From positions 7,613 to 71,612 of the forward strand of contig JAEXYA010000049.1 of assembly GCA_023451825.1 (NCBI GenBank): a stretch of DNA of 64,000 bases, written 5' to 3'. This document shows, one piece after another, positions 34,996 through 43,654 of the stretch (position 1 is its first letter; every line of letters starts with the position of its first letter). Made by a program: the position numbers and the translations under genes. This DNA is from Pseudomonadota bacterium. Its GTDB lineage: Bacteria > Pseudomonadota > Alphaproteobacteria > Rhizobiales > Xanthobacteraceae. The notes under the pieces were generated by a model. The model worked only from the letters and a program-made list of their open reading frames with translations, did not search any database and was not told the origin of the DNA.

Positions 34996-35574
34996 ATGAG
35001 CACCCATTCTTCTGCGTCCGGTGACGCATCGTCCCTGATCTGGCACGGCACCACCATTCTGACCGTTCGCAAAAACGGAAAAGTCGTGGTCGGCGGCGAC
35101 GGGCAGGTCTCGATCGGCCAGACCGTGATCAAGTCCAATGCAAAAAAGGTCCGCAAACTGGGCAAGGGCGACGTGATCGGCGGCTTTGCCGGCGCCACCG
35201 CCGACGCCTTCACTTTGTTCGAGCGGCTGGAAGCCAAGCTGGAGCAGTATCCCGGCCAGCTGACCCGCGCCGCCGTCGAACTGGCGAAGGACTGGCGTAC
35301 CGACCGATATCTCCGCCGGCTCGAAGCCATGATGATCGTGGCCGACAAGTCGGTTTCGCTGGTCCTCACCGGCACCGGCGACGTGCTGGAGCCCGAAGCC
35401 GGCGTAATGGCGATCGGTTCCGGCGGCAACTATGCGCTGGCCGCGGCTCGTGCATTGGCCGACACCACCGACCAGGACGCCGAAAGCATCGTCCGCAAGT
35501 CGCTGGATATCGCCGCGGACATCTGCGTCTACACCAACCGCAATCTGACGATCGAATCGCTGGATGTCGGCTGA
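34996..35574 (+). CDS. hslV: ATP-dependent protease subunit HslV with propeptide
   Basis: Proteolytic subunit of the HslVU complex, an N-terminal-threonine protease, 192 residues. The mature start is TTILTVRKNGKVVVGGDGQ, so Thr19 should be the nucleophile, preceded by an 18-residue leader (MSTHSS...IWHG) that must be removed. E. coli HslV has only Met before Thr. IGGFAGATADAFTLFERLE and MAIGSGGNYALAAARAL are conserved. The start at 34996 follows GAGGA about six bases upstream. A GNAT gene separates it from hslU. Confidence 0.95.
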   Translation: MSTHSSASGDASSLIWHGTTILTVRKNGKVVVGGDGQVSIGQTVIKSNAKKVRKLGKGDVIGGFAGATADAFTLFERLEAKLEQYPGQLTRAAVELAKDWRTDRYLRRLEAMMIVADKSVSLVLTGTGDVLEPEAGVMAIGSGGNYALAAARALADTTDQDAESIVRKSLDIAADICVYTNRNLTIESLDVG

Positions 35575-35577
35575 TCG

Positions 35578-36057
35578 ATGCAAAACTACCAGATCCGATC
35601 GATGACGCCCGACGACCTGCCGCTGCTCCGGCAGTGGCTCGCCGAGCCTCATGTCGCGGAATGGTGGCACGATGCAGAGGATTTTGAATTCGTCAGCGGC
35701 GATCTCGACCATCCCGACACCGCGCAATTCATCGTCGAACACGGGGGTGAGCCTTTCGCCTATCTGCAGTGCTACCGGATGAGCGACTGGAACGTCTGCT
35801 TCGGCCCGCAGCCCGATGGCACCCGCGGTCTGGACCAGATCATCGGAAAAGCCGACATGATCGGCCGCGGCCACGGCTCGGCTTTCGTCCGTCAGTTCAC
35901 CGATACGCTTTTCACCCGCGGCGTTCCCCGTGTGGTGCTGGATCCCCGCCCGGACAACGCGCGCGCGATTCGCGCCTATGAAAAAGCCGGCTTTCACTTC
36001 GACAAGATCATCGAGACCCCCGACGGTCCCGCTACTTTGATGGTACGACACAAATGA
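35578..36057 (+). CDS. GNAT acetyltransferase inserted between hslV and hslU
   Basis: 159-residue N-acetyltransferase of the aminoglycoside 6'-N-acetyltransferase-like (Acetyltransf_8) type: PDDLPLLRQWLAEPHVAEWW at the N-terminus, an acetyl-CoA-binding segment IGRGHGSAFVRQFTD, and the C-terminal VLDPRPDNARAIRAYEKAGF. The acceptor is unknown. It starts 3 bp after the hslV stop and overlaps hslU by 4 bp (ATGA), so all three genes are co-translated. This suggests, without proving, a protein substrate linked to HslVU. Confidence 0.85.
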   Translation: MQNYQIRSMTPDDLPLLRQWLAEPHVAEWWHDAEDFEFVSGDLDHPDTAQFIVEHGGEPFAYLQCYRMSDWNVCFGPQPDGTRGLDQIIGKADMIGRGHGSAFVRQFTDTLFTRGVPRVVLDPRPDNARAIRAYEKAGFHFDKIIETPDGPATLMVRHK

Positions 36058-37358
36058 CCGACTTCTCCCCCCGCGAAATCGTTTCCGAACTCGACCGCTT
36101 CATCGTCGGCCAGCACGACGCCAAGCGCGCCGTCTCGATCGCGCTGCGCAATCGCTGGCGCCGGCTGCAACTCACCGGCCTGCTGCGTGAAGAGGTGCTG
36201 CCGAAGAACATCCTGATGATCGGGCCCACCGGCGTCGGCAAGACCGAGATCGCGCGCCGCCTCGCAAAACTCGCGGGCGCGCCGTTCCTGAAGGTGGAAG
36301 CGACGAAATTCACCGAGGTCGGCTATGTCGGCCGCGATGTCGAGCAGATCATCCGCGATCTCCTCGAGGTCGGCATCGCGCAGACCCGCGAACGCAAGCG
36401 CAAGGATGTGCAGGCGCGCGCCCAGCTCGCCGCCGAGGATCGCGTGGTGGATGCGCTGGTCGGCGCCAATGCGAGTGCGGCGACCAAGGAGTCGTTCCGC
36501 AAGAAGCTGCGCAATGGCGAACTCAACGACAAGGAAATCGAGATCGAGGTGTCGTCATCCGGCAGTGGTCCGTCGATGTTCGAGATCCCCGGCATGCCCG
36601 GCGCGCAGATGGGCGCGATCTCGCTCGGCGATATCTTTGGCAAGATGGGCAAGGGCACCAAGACGCGCCGGCTCAGGGTCGAGGATGCGCATGAGCCGCT
36701 GGTGAGCGAGGAAGCCGACAAGCTGCTCGACAACGACCAGGTGGTGCAGGAAGCGATCTCGGTGGTCGAGAACAACGGCATCGTGTTCCTCGACGAGATC
36801 GACAAGATCTGCGTCCGCGACGGGCGCAGCGGTGGCGAGGTGTCGCGCGAAGGCGTGCAGCGCGATCTCTTGCCGCTGATCGAAGGCACCACGGTCTCGA
36901 CCAAGCATGGCGCGGTGAAGACCGAGCACATCCTGTTCATCGCATCCGGCGCATTCCACATCGCCAAGCCGAGCGACCTGCTGCCGGAATTGCAGGGCCG
37001 CCTGCCAATCCGTGTCGAACTCGATGCACTGACGCGCGACAACATGCGGCGCATCCTCACCGAGCCGGAAGCGTCATTGATCAAGCAGTATGTGGCGCTG
37101 CTGCAGACCGAAGGCGTGACGCTGGAATTTTCCGACGACGCCATCGACGCGCTGGCGGACGTGGCCGTTGCGGTGAACTCCACCGTCGAGAATATCGGTG
37201 CGCGGCGTCTGCAGACGGTGATGGAGCGCGTGCTGGACGAGATCTCCTTCACCGCGCCGGACAAGCACGGCGAAACCATCCGCATCGATGCGGACTATGT
37301 GCAGAAGCGTGTCGGGGATCTGTCGAAGAATACGGATCTGAGCCGGTTTATTCTTTAA
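36054..37358 (+). CDS. hslU: ATP-dependent protease ATPase subunit HslU
   Basis: AAA+ unfoldase that feeds substrates to HslV, 434 residues. N-terminal FSPREIVSELDRFIVGQHDAKR, Walker A MIGPTGVGKTEIARRLA, an I-domain (about residues 105-240), Walker B GIVFLDEIDKI, pore motif GYVGRDVE and the C-terminal tail ending DLSRFIL, whose last residues insert into HslV. It lies directly after the GNAT gene with ATGA overlap. Confidence 0.97.
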   Translation: MTDFSPREIVSELDRFIVGQHDAKRAVSIALRNRWRRLQLTGLLREEVLPKNILMIGPTGVGKTEIARRLAKLAGAPFLKVEATKFTEVGYVGRDVEQIIRDLLEVGIAQTRERKRKDVQARAQLAAEDRVVDALVGANASAATKESFRKKLRNGELNDKEIEIEVSSSGSGPSMFEIPGMPGAQMGAISLGDIFGKMGKGTKTRRLRVEDAHEPLVSEEADKLLDNDQVVQEAISVVENNGIVFLDEIDKICVRDGRSGGEVSREGVQRDLLPLIEGTTVSTKHGAVKTEHILFIASGAFHIAKPSDLLPELQGRLPIRVELDALTRDNMRRILTEPEASLIKQYVALLQTEGVTLEFSDDAIDALADVAVAVNSTVENIGARRLQTVMERVLDEISFTAPDKHGETIRIDADYVQKRVGDLSKNTDLSRFIL

Positions 37359-37370
37359 TAGCTATACACC

Positions 37371-37480
37371 CCCCTCATCCTGAGGAGCGGTCGCCTTCGA
37401 CCACGTCTCGAAGGATGGTGGAGCGCTCCATTCATGGTTCGAGACGCGCGCCAACGGGCGCGCTCCTCACCATGAGGGCA
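37371..37480. repeat. palindromic element, family C (copy 2)
   Basis: 110-bp inverted repeat, CCCTCATCCTGAGGAGCG with GTCTCGAAGGATGG paired to CATGGTTCGAGACGCG and GCTCCTCACCATGAGGG. It lies between convergent hslU and smr. Confidence 0.9.
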
Positions 37481-37495
37481 GAGTGTGAGGCTTGA

Positions 37496-38086
37496 CTACC
37501 TTGCCCGCCGCACCCTGACATACAGCGCGCCGGCACCACCGTGCCCGATATGCGCTTCCTCGAAACCCACCACGAGCGCACGAAATTCCGGCAAGCCCAG
37601 CCAGATCGGCACTTGCCGCCGCAGGATGCCGCGTTCGGATTCCAGGCTGCCCGTGCGGCCCTTGCCGGTGATGATCAGCACGAACGACATGCCGTCATAG
37701 CTCGCACGCTGCAGGAACGTCGCGAGCGCGCGATGGGCGCGCTCCTGCGTCATGCCGTGCAGGTCGAGCCGTGCATCGATCTCCCTGCGGCCGCGTGAGA
37801 GCTGCGAGCGCTCGCGGCGACCGAGCACCGTCAATGGCGGCATGGTCGGAGCGACGTGTTTCACAGCTTTCGCCGGCGGCGCTTCGATGATCTTGCGCGA
37901 CATCGGCAAAGCCGGCGGTGGCGAGGCCTCGATCGCCACCGGATCCGGCTTGATAATCCGCGTCCGCTTGCGCAGCGGTTTGACCTGCTTCGCGACACCT
38001 TCCCACAACGCGCGTTCATCCTCGCTCAAAGGACGATGACGGCGGCGGGGTGGATCGATGATCTGTGGCGGACGCGAGCGTTTCAT
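37496..38086 (-). CDS. Smr/MutS2 C-terminal domain protein
   Basis: This 196-residue protein has a basic N-terminal half (LSEDERALWEGVAKQVKPLRKR) and a C-terminal Smr domain (about residues 105-195, IDARLDLHGMTQERAHRALATFL...VLIITGKGRTGS...FEEAHIGHGGAGALYVRVRR). The LDLHGMT and TGKG motifs are the nuclease signature of Smr proteins acting on branched DNA or mRNA. It overlaps mltA by 4 bp (ATGA) on the same strand. Confidence 0.92.
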   Translation of the reverse strand: MKRSRPPQIIDPPRRRHRPLSEDERALWEGVAKQVKPLRKRTRIIKPDPVAIEASPPPALPMSRKIIEAPPAKAVKHVAPTMPPLTVLGRRERSQLSRGRREIDARLDLHGMTQERAHRALATFLQRASYDGMSFVLIITGKGRTGSLESERGILRRQVPIWLGLPEFRALVVGFEEAHIGHGGAGALYVRVRRAR

Positions 38087-39954
38087 TGCCAGGGAAAGCG
38101 GAAGAACGACGACGGCGGCTGCGCCGGCGCGCGGCGATGGACACGACGCTTATACGTGGCCCGGCGCGGCTTGGCTTCCTGTTTCGCCTCCGGCGGAGCG
38201 TTCTTTGCAAGCTGTGGCGCCGATGGCGGCCGCGCCTCCGGCATTGGAATCGCCGCCGCTGCGGCGGCAGCCGGGACGGCAAGCGCCGCAATCTCGGCCG
38301 GCTTCGGTGCTGGCAGCGGCACGGAGGTGGCCGTCGGTTTGGCCTCTGTCACAGGCTCGGCTTTGGCAGGCACCGGTTTTTCGGGCACCACCGTGGGCGC
38401 CTTCGCCGCTTCTGGTTTTGCAGCTTCGGCTTTCGCGAGTTCCGGCTTTACCGGCTCAGGCTTTACCGGCTCAGGCTTGGCCGCCTCGACCTTCGGCGGC
38501 TCCGCCTTTGCGACATCGGTCTTTGCCGGCTCGATCTTTGCTGGTTCGCTTGCCGGTGACTGCGGAAACAGTTTTGCGATCTTCGCCGACGGCCTTGCAT
38601 CGGGCAGCGGCATGTTGTGGCCGCGCGTGGAGGGATCGAGGCTCTTCGGTACCAGCATCACGAATTTCGCGGGATGCTTGATGCGGCCGGCGATGCGGCC
38701 CATCTCGGTGCCGGCGCCGAAATACAGATCGGCGCGGGCCGGGCCGATGATCGCCGAGCCCGTATCCTGGGCCACCATCAATCGGCGAAACGGCGTCTTC
38801 GATATCTCCGTCTCGATCGGCAACTCGCCTTCGACGAAGAACGGCGTGCCATAGACATGCAGCCCCTTATCGACAGCGATGGACCGCCAGGGCGTCAACG
38901 GCACGCCCTGCGCACCCACCGCCTCGTCCTTCTCCGACAGCTGAACCTCGCGGAAGAAGACAAAAGCCTTGTTCTGCCGGCGCACCTCATTGGCGGCTTC
39001 GGGATTTTCCTCAAAATATTGCCGGATGCGCTGCATCGACATCTGTTCGCGCGGAATGATGCCGCGATCGATCAGCACGCGCCCCACCGGCGTGTAGCGA
39101 TAGCCGTTGTGGGAATCATAGTTGATACGGATGAAGCTGCCGTCTTCCATGCGCACACGTGCCGAGCCCTGGATCTGCGAGAACAAGAGATCCGTCTGGC
39201 TCTTCAGCCAGGCAATCTCCAGCCCGCGGCCGGCGATGGCGCCGTCCTCGATTTGCGCACGATCGTAATAAGGGACAAGCTTGCGGCGGCCGATCTTGCG
39301 AAACACGTCACCACTATTGGGCAAGCTCGGTGACGCTTGATTGTAGCCGCGCACGAACAGGTTCGACGGCCGACGATAGACCGGCACCGTATAGACATCT
39401 GTCTTCGTCTTGGAGCCATCGACGATCGGCTCATAGTAGCCAGTGACGAAACCTTCGGGCTCGCCGAGCCGCGAAATGCGCAGCGGCCGGAAATTCGTCT
39501 CAAAGAATGCGCGCGCCTTGGCGGCGTCGCTCACATCTGCCGATTTTGCGGCAGAACAGGCATCGCGCAGGGAATCGCCAAGTGTCTTGGAATCCGTCGA
39601 TGGCCTACGCTGGGCTGCGATCGGCCGGCAGCTCGCCTGGAATGCAGCGAAGGCGTCGCGCGGATCGTCATCGCGCCAGCCGGAAATCTCCGACCATGCA
39701 ACCGGCATATATTGGCTGCCGGGAAACTCGAAAGGGAATTCGCGGACCGGATTGTAGCGCGGGACATAAGCCTCGGAATGTCCGCGGCTTTTATATTTGT
39801 GGTTCAGTCCACGCGCATCCGCGGCGCCCGCCAGCAAAGTGACGACGCATGCCGAGGCACACGCGGCAAGCGCCGCGTGTCGTCGGGACTTACTGACCGG
39901 CGCCGGTGCCAACCAGCTTCCAGTTCGGATCGCGCGAGGAAAGATCGCGGGCAA
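38083..39954 (-). CDS. mltA: membrane-bound lytic transglycosylase A family, long C-tail
   Basis: Murein-cleaving lytic transglycosylase, 623 residues from the ATG at 39954; a TTG at 39912 is an alternative start. After the signal segment (ALAACASACVVTLLAGAADARG) come the MltA barrel (FVTGYYEP, about residue 165) and the 3D domain with catalytic Asp in AQDTGSAIIGPARADLYFGAG (about 390-410). The last ~190 residues are an Ala/Lys/Pro/Glu tail with short repeats (KPEPVKPEPVKPE), absent from E. coli MltA, ending in a basic RRATYKRRVHRRAP stretch. Operon: timA-like, mltA, smr. Confidence 0.9.
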   Translation of the reverse strand: MPAIFPRAIRTGSWLAPAPVSKSRRHAALAACASACVVTLLAGAADARGLNHKYKSRGHSEAYVPRYNPVREFPFEFPGSQYMPVAWSEISGWRDDDPRDAFAAFQASCRPIAAQRRPSTDSKTLGDSLRDACSAAKSADVSDAAKARAFFETNFRPLRISRLGEPEGFVTGYYEPIVDGSKTKTDVYTVPVYRRPSNLFVRGYNQASPSLPNSGDVFRKIGRRKLVPYYDRAQIEDGAIAGRGLEIAWLKSQTDLLFSQIQGSARVRMEDGSFIRINYDSHNGYRYTPVGRVLIDRGIIPREQMSMQRIRQYFEENPEAANEVRRQNKAFVFFREVQLSEKDEAVGAQGVPLTPWRSIAVDKGLHVYGTPFFVEGELPIETEISKTPFRRLMVAQDTGSAIIGPARADLYFGAGTEMGRIAGRIKHPAKFVMLVPKSLDPSTRGHNMPLPDARPSAKIAKLFPQSPASEPAKIEPAKTDVAKAEPPKVEAAKPEPVKPEPVKPELAKAEAAKPEAAKAPTVVPEKPVPAKAEPVTEAKPTATSVPLPAPKPAEIAALAVPAAAAAAAIPMPEARPPSAPQLAKNAPPEAKQEAKPRRATYKRRVHRRAPAQPPSSFFRFPWQ

Positions 39955-40588
39955 AGGTCCAGACGTCAGTAATATCAGTCACGCTCTCGGCATTGCCGTC
40001 CACGACATTGCCGGCCTTGTCGCGCGTCGCCGAAATCATCTGCGACACGAAACGAATGGTGAGCTGCGCCGTGCGATCGCGCACTTCAGCGCCGACGATC
40101 TCCGCCTTGTCGATGGAGACGAAGCGCGTCTCGGTCTTCAGCTCGTTGGTCTCGCGATCCTTGATGGCGGCATCGAAGCTGTCGAACACCTCGGTGGAGA
40201 GCAAATCCTTCAACGCACGACGATCGCCATTGGCGAAAGCGAGCACGATCATCTCATAGGCGCTCTTGGCGCCGGTCAGGAAGTGGCGCGCATCGAAGGA
40301 CGAATCCTGCTCGACCATGGCATCGAGGCCGGCGGCCAGCGGCGTGCCGGGCTCGGCGATGCCCTTCCAGCGCTCGGCGGGCGAGATTTCAGCAGCGGGA
40401 GCGGGCTGGGTCTGATCGATCGGGCTGCCCGGCATGGACACGACATTGCCGTCCTGCGGCAGCGACTCGCGGGCAGCGGTCCGGTCGAATGGCGGACGTT
40501 CCTCACCCGTTCGCTGTCCGAGCACATTGCGCAGGCGCAGGAAGATGAAGACCGCCAGTGCCAGGAAGATGATGGTGTAAATGTCCAC
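39890..40588 (-). CDS. Tim44-like domain protein (TimA)
   Basis: This 232-residue protein has one N-terminal membrane helix (DIYTIIFLALAVFIFLRLRNVLG), a Pro-rich linker and a Tim44-like domain (about residues 85-230, SSFDARHFLTGAKSAYEMIVLAFANGDRRALKDLLS). Alphaproteobacterial homologues (TimA) are the presumed ancestors of mitochondrial Tim44. The start GTG at 40588 is chosen because homologues begin at MDIYTIIF; the longer frame adds a polar leader before the helix. It overlaps mltA by 65 bp. Confidence 0.88.
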   Translation of the reverse strand: MDIYTIIFLALAVFIFLRLRNVLGQRTGEERPPFDRTAARESLPQDGNVVSMPGSPIDQTQPAPAAEISPAERWKGIAEPGTPLAAGLDAMVEQDSSFDARHFLTGAKSAYEMIVLAFANGDRRALKDLLSTEVFDSFDAAIKDRETNELKTETRFVSIDKAEIVGAEVRDRTAQLTIRFVSQMISATRDKAGNVVDGNAESVTDITDVWTFARDLSSRDPNWKLVGTGAGQ

Positions 40589-41012
40589 GTCGGTCGCTTT
40601 CTGTCGGTGCCGGGTTTTGGGGTCCGGGAAGAAGATGCCGCGGAACACGATACATCATTGGCGGCACGATCTCATCTAGACATGAAACCGAGTCCAGCCA
40701 ATGGCATGCAACCCGGGGGACCTGCGGCAAAGCGGCCCCGCTTCGGTGAGCGATAACGCCGGACGGGCCGACAAGTTCTCTGCTACCGCCATGCAGAATG
40801 CGTGGAAGCCGCGGCATATCAGCCGCTTAGCACGAATCGGCGGGGAAATCTGGAGCCATTCTCGGCCATTGGCCGAGTACAATCGGACGCTGCCGTCCTT
40901 GTCGGATGCCGCAGGCATATGATAGCCACTCGCCGCACAGAGGGGCCGCCTGACGCGGCTTTTCGCGGCGAATCGGCAAAGCCGCCCGGCGGCGCTTCAG
41001 GAGATTTTCGAC
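40589..41012. other. gene-free timA-secB divergent region
   Basis: 424 bp between divergent starts with no supported gene: the short frames on both strands lack ribosome-binding sites, and none resembles FxsA, often encoded at this position in alphaproteobacteria. It presumably holds the promoters for secB and the timA-mltA-smr operon. AGGAG about eight bases before the secB ATG is visible. No palindromic element of the seven families is present. Confidence 0.6.
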
Positions 41013-41489
41013 ATGGCAAATGGCAACGGCAACGCTCCCGAGGCGGCTCCCCCCCAGCTCAACGTGCTGGCCCAATACACCAAGGATCTGTCCTTCGAGA
41101 ACCCGAACGCGCCGGGCTCGCTCGCGCCGCAGGACAAGCAGCCGAACATCAATATCCAGATCAATGTCGGCGCGAATAATCTGTCGGACACCGAATATGA
41201 AGTGACGCTGTCCATCGAGGGCAAGGCCGACGCCAATGGCTCGGTGCTGTTCTCGTTCGAACTGGCCTATGCCGGCGTATTCCGCATCGTCAACGTGCCG
41301 CAGGAAAACCTGCACCCGCTGATCATGATCGAGTGCCCGCGTTTGCTGTTCCCGTTCGCCCGCGAGATCGTCGCCACCGCTGTCCGCGACGGCGGCTTCC
41401 CGCCCTTGATGCTGGATCCGGTGGATTTCGTCGGCCTGTATCGCCAGAACCTGGAACGCCAGCAGGCCGAAGCCGGCCAGGCGGATTAA
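41013..41489 (+). CDS. secB: protein-export chaperone SecB
   Basis: Tetrameric cytoplasmic chaperone delivering unfolded preproteins to SecA, 158 residues. After a Pro/Ala-rich start it shows LNVLAQYTKDLSFENPNAPGSL, ADTEYEVTLSIEGKA-like LSDTEYEVTLSIEGKA, AYAGVFRIVNV and the C-terminal CPRLLFPFAREIVATAVRDGGFPPLMLDPVDF. AGGAG lies upstream of the ATG at 41013. It stands alone; dnaQ converges on it. Confidence 0.97.
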   Translation: MANGNGNAPEAAPPQLNVLAQYTKDLSFENPNAPGSLAPQDKQPNINIQINVGANNLSDTEYEVTLSIEGKADANGSVLFSFELAYAGVFRIVNVPQENLHPLIMIECPRLLFPFAREIVATAVRDGGFPPLMLDPVDFVGLYRQNLERQQAEAGQAD

Positions 41490-41498
41490 GCGCGATCT

Positions 41499-41587
41499 GT
41501 AGGGTGGGCAAAGGCGCCCTTGCGCCGTGCCCACCATCTACATGCATTGCAAATGGTGGTGGGCACGCTTCGCTTTGCCCACCCTAC
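41499..41587. repeat. palindromic element, family A (copy 3)
   Basis: 89-bp inverted repeat, TGTAGGGTGGGCAAAGGCG and CGCTTCGCTTTGCCCACCCTACG, between convergent secB and dnaQ. The inner arms (GTGCCCACCATC / GATGGTGGGCAC-like) carry several mismatches relative to the copy at 8275. Confidence 0.88.
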
Positions 41588-41589
41588 GA

Positions 41590-42303
41590 TCAAGAAGCCG
41601 CCTTGTCCGGCTCACCCCAGAATTCCGACCAGATCTGCTTGTCACCCAACGTGCCCACAAAAGCGCGATGCACGGTGCGGTCTTCCTCCGTCACGCGCGG
41701 CGTCAACGCGATGTCGCGCTGGCGGCGCGGCGTGTCCCCCACACTTCCGCGCACCATGATCGGCGCATCATCCGCCAGGATCAGCGACGACTGCCGCGCG
41801 CCGACGAGATCGATATAGACTTCGGCCAGCAGCTCGGAGTCGAGCAGCGCGCCATGCTTGGTGCGGCGGGAACTGTCGATCGAATAGCGGGCGCAGAGAT
41901 CGTCGAGCCGGTTCGACACGCCCGGATGTTTGCGCCGCGCCAGCAGCAGCGTATCGACCAGGCGATCGCGCGGCACGGCCGGACGCTTGATGCGATCGAG
42001 CTCCATATTGATGAAGCCGAGATCGAACGAGCCGTTATGCATCACCAGCGGCGAGTCACCGATGAAGGCGATGAAGTCATCGGCCACTTCATGGAATAGC
42101 GGCTTGGTGGAGAGAAACTCGGCCGACAGGCCGTGAACGTCGAATGCTTCCTTCGGCATGTCGCGCTCGGGATTGACATAGACGTGGAAGGTCTGGCCGG
42201 TCGGCATCCGGTTGAAGATTTCGAGACAGCCGATTTCCACCAGCCGATCGCCGCGTAGCGGATCGAGGCCGGTGGTTTCCGTATCCATGACGATTTCGCG
42301 CAT
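41590..42303 (-). CDS. dnaQ: DNA polymerase III epsilon subunit (proofreading exonuclease)
   Basis: 3'-5' exonuclease of the replicative polymerase, 237 residues. DEDDh motifs are all present: Exo I MDTETTGLDP, Exo II HNGSFDLGFINME, Exo III HGALLDSELLAEVY with the His of DEDDh. The C-terminal part (about residues 185-237) binds the polymerase. It is downstream of coaE with a 21-bp gap, same strand. Confidence 0.96.
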   Translation of the reverse strand: MREIVMDTETTGLDPLRGDRLVEIGCLEIFNRMPTGQTFHVYVNPERDMPKEAFDVHGLSAEFLSTKPLFHEVADDFIAFIGDSPLVMHNGSFDLGFINMELDRIKRPAVPRDRLVDTLLLARRKHPGVSNRLDDLCARYSIDSSRRTKHGALLDSELLAEVYIDLVGARQSSLILADDAPIMVRGSVGDTPRRQRDIALTPRVTEEDRTVHRAFVGTLGDKQIWSEFWGEPDKAAS

Positions 42304-42324
42304 CGGTCTTCTCAGCTCAGCAAA

Positions 42325-42924
42325 TCAAGGGCGGCGTCGCGGCAGTTTAACAGCCTCGGTCAGAATTTCAGCGATCCGGGCACGCACAGGCTCGATCCCG
42401 TGTGATGTGTCCACGACAAAGTCGGCCCGTTTGCGCTTTTCGGCATCGGGAAGCTGTCGCGCAAGAATGGCGTCGAGCTTTTCTTCCGTCATGCCGTCGC
42501 GGGCGAGAATCCGTTCGCGTTGCGTCTTGGCATCGGTGGACACGACGACGATGCCATCGACGCGCTTGTCGCCGCCGGTTTCGAACAGCAAGGGAACATC
42601 GACGACGGCGATCGGCACGCCCGACGCTTCGGCGTCGTCGAGGAATTTCTTGTGGTGCCTGGCGAGGAGGGGATGCACGATGCTTTCGAGCTTCTTCATC
42701 GCGTCCGCATCGTGCACCACCAATGGCGACAATTTCGTGCGATCGACCTTGCCATCCGCGGTGGTGCCGGGAAATGCCGCCTCGATCAGCGGCACCGCCT
42801 CATTCTCGTAGACCATGTGCACGGTGGCATCGGCGTCATAGACGGGCACGCCGGCTTCCACGAACAATTTTGCGGTGGTCGATTTCCCCATGCCGATCGA
42901 GCCGGTCAGCCCCAAGACGCGCAT
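42325..42924 (-). CDS. coaE: dephospho-CoA kinase
   Basis: Last step of CoA synthesis, 199 residues. P-loop LTGSIGMGKSTTAKLF, VPVYDADATVHMVY with the catalytic Asp, VHPLLARHHKKFL and VVDVPLLFETG are all diagnostic. coaE and coaA both lie in this window but about 12 kb apart. In many alphaproteobacteria aroE lies between maf and coaE; here the 121-bp gap holds only a family D palindrome. Confidence 0.96.
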   Translation of the reverse strand: MRVLGLTGSIGMGKSTTAKLFVEAGVPVYDADATVHMVYENEAVPLIEAAFPGTTADGKVDRTKLSPLVVHDADAMKKLESIVHPLLARHHKKFLDDAEASGVPIAVVDVPLLFETGGDKRVDGIVVVSTDAKTQRERILARDGMTEEKLDAILARQLPDAEKRKRADFVVDTSHGIEPVRARIAEILTEAVKLPRRRP

Positions 42925-42942
42925 TCACTTCCCTCGTTTATC

Positions 42943-43030
42943 TCCGTCATTGCGAGGAGCGGAGCGACGAAGCAATCCAGTTCTTTCTTTAATTGGCTGC
43001 TGGATTGCTTCGCTTCGCTCGCAATGACGG
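42943..43030. repeat. palindromic element, family D (copy 3)
   Basis: 88-bp inverted repeat, CCGTCATTGCGAGGAGCGGAG with GACGAAGCAATCCAG paired to CTGGATTGCTTCG and GCTCGCAATGACGG. It occupies the coaE-maf gap where aroE often lies in related bacteria. Confidence 0.9.
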
Positions 43031-43045
43031 CTGATGGTTTCTTAT

Positions 43046-43654
43046 TCAAATCCCGATCATGCCTTCGCCGCGCAAGAATTTCAAAAGCGGCAACAGCGGC
43101 AGTCCGAGGATGGTGAAGTGATCGCCCTCGATCAGTTCGAACAGATGCACGCCCAGGCCTTCGAGCTGATAGGCGCCGACGCTGGTGGTTACCTTGTCGC
43201 CGGCGGCATCCAGATAGGCATCGATGGCGGCATCGTCGAGTTGGCGCATGGTCATATGCGCCACCGAGACATGGGAGAAAATCGTCGCGCCATCGCAGGC
43301 GACCGCGATGGCCGAATGAAGCTCATGCGTCTTGCCAGAGAGATCCCGCAATTGCTGCGCCGCCTGCTCGCGGCCGGCCGGCTTGTTGAACAGACGATCG
43401 CCGACCGACAGCGTCTGATCCGCACCAACCACATAGCGGCCGGGATGCCGCAGCGAGACGAAGGCCGCCTTTTGCTCGGACAGCAAAGCCGCGACATCGC
43501 CCGGAGCCGTGAGACCGGACTTCTGCTGAATCGCGCGTTCGTCGATATCTGCCGGAGCGGCATCGAATGTCAGTCCGGCATTGCTCAAAAGCATGCGTCG
43601 CGCCGCACTTTGCGACGCCAGAATCAGCGGCTCCTCGCCGCGCCAGATGGTCAT
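43046..43654 (-). CDS. maf: Maf family nucleotide pyrophosphatase
   Basis: 202-residue Maf/YhdE-type pyrophosphatase acting on non-canonical or UTP/dTTP nucleotides. It opens EEPLILASQSAARRMLLSNAGL (substrate site), then VVGADQTLSVGDRLFNKP (Asp/Gln metal and base contacts), DLSGKTHELHSAIAV and YLDAAGDKVTTSVGAYQLEGLG. Overlaps ppsR by 4 bp (ATGA), on the minus strand. Confidence 0.94.
   Translation of the reverse strand: MTIWRGEEPLILASQSAARRMLLSNAGLTFDAAPADIDERAIQQKSGLTAPGDVAALLSEQKAAFVSLRHPGRYVVGADQTLSVGDRLFNKPAGREQAAQQLRDLSGKTHELHSAIAVACDGATIFSHVSVAHMTMRQLDDAAIDAYLDAAGDKVTTSVGAYQLEGLGVHLFELIEGDHFTILGLPLLPLLKFLRGEGMIGI

Noticed and set aside
40802..41179. Short plus-strand frame where fxsA might be expected
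   Set aside because: It overlaps secB in another frame and lacks the hydrophobic helices that define FxsA.
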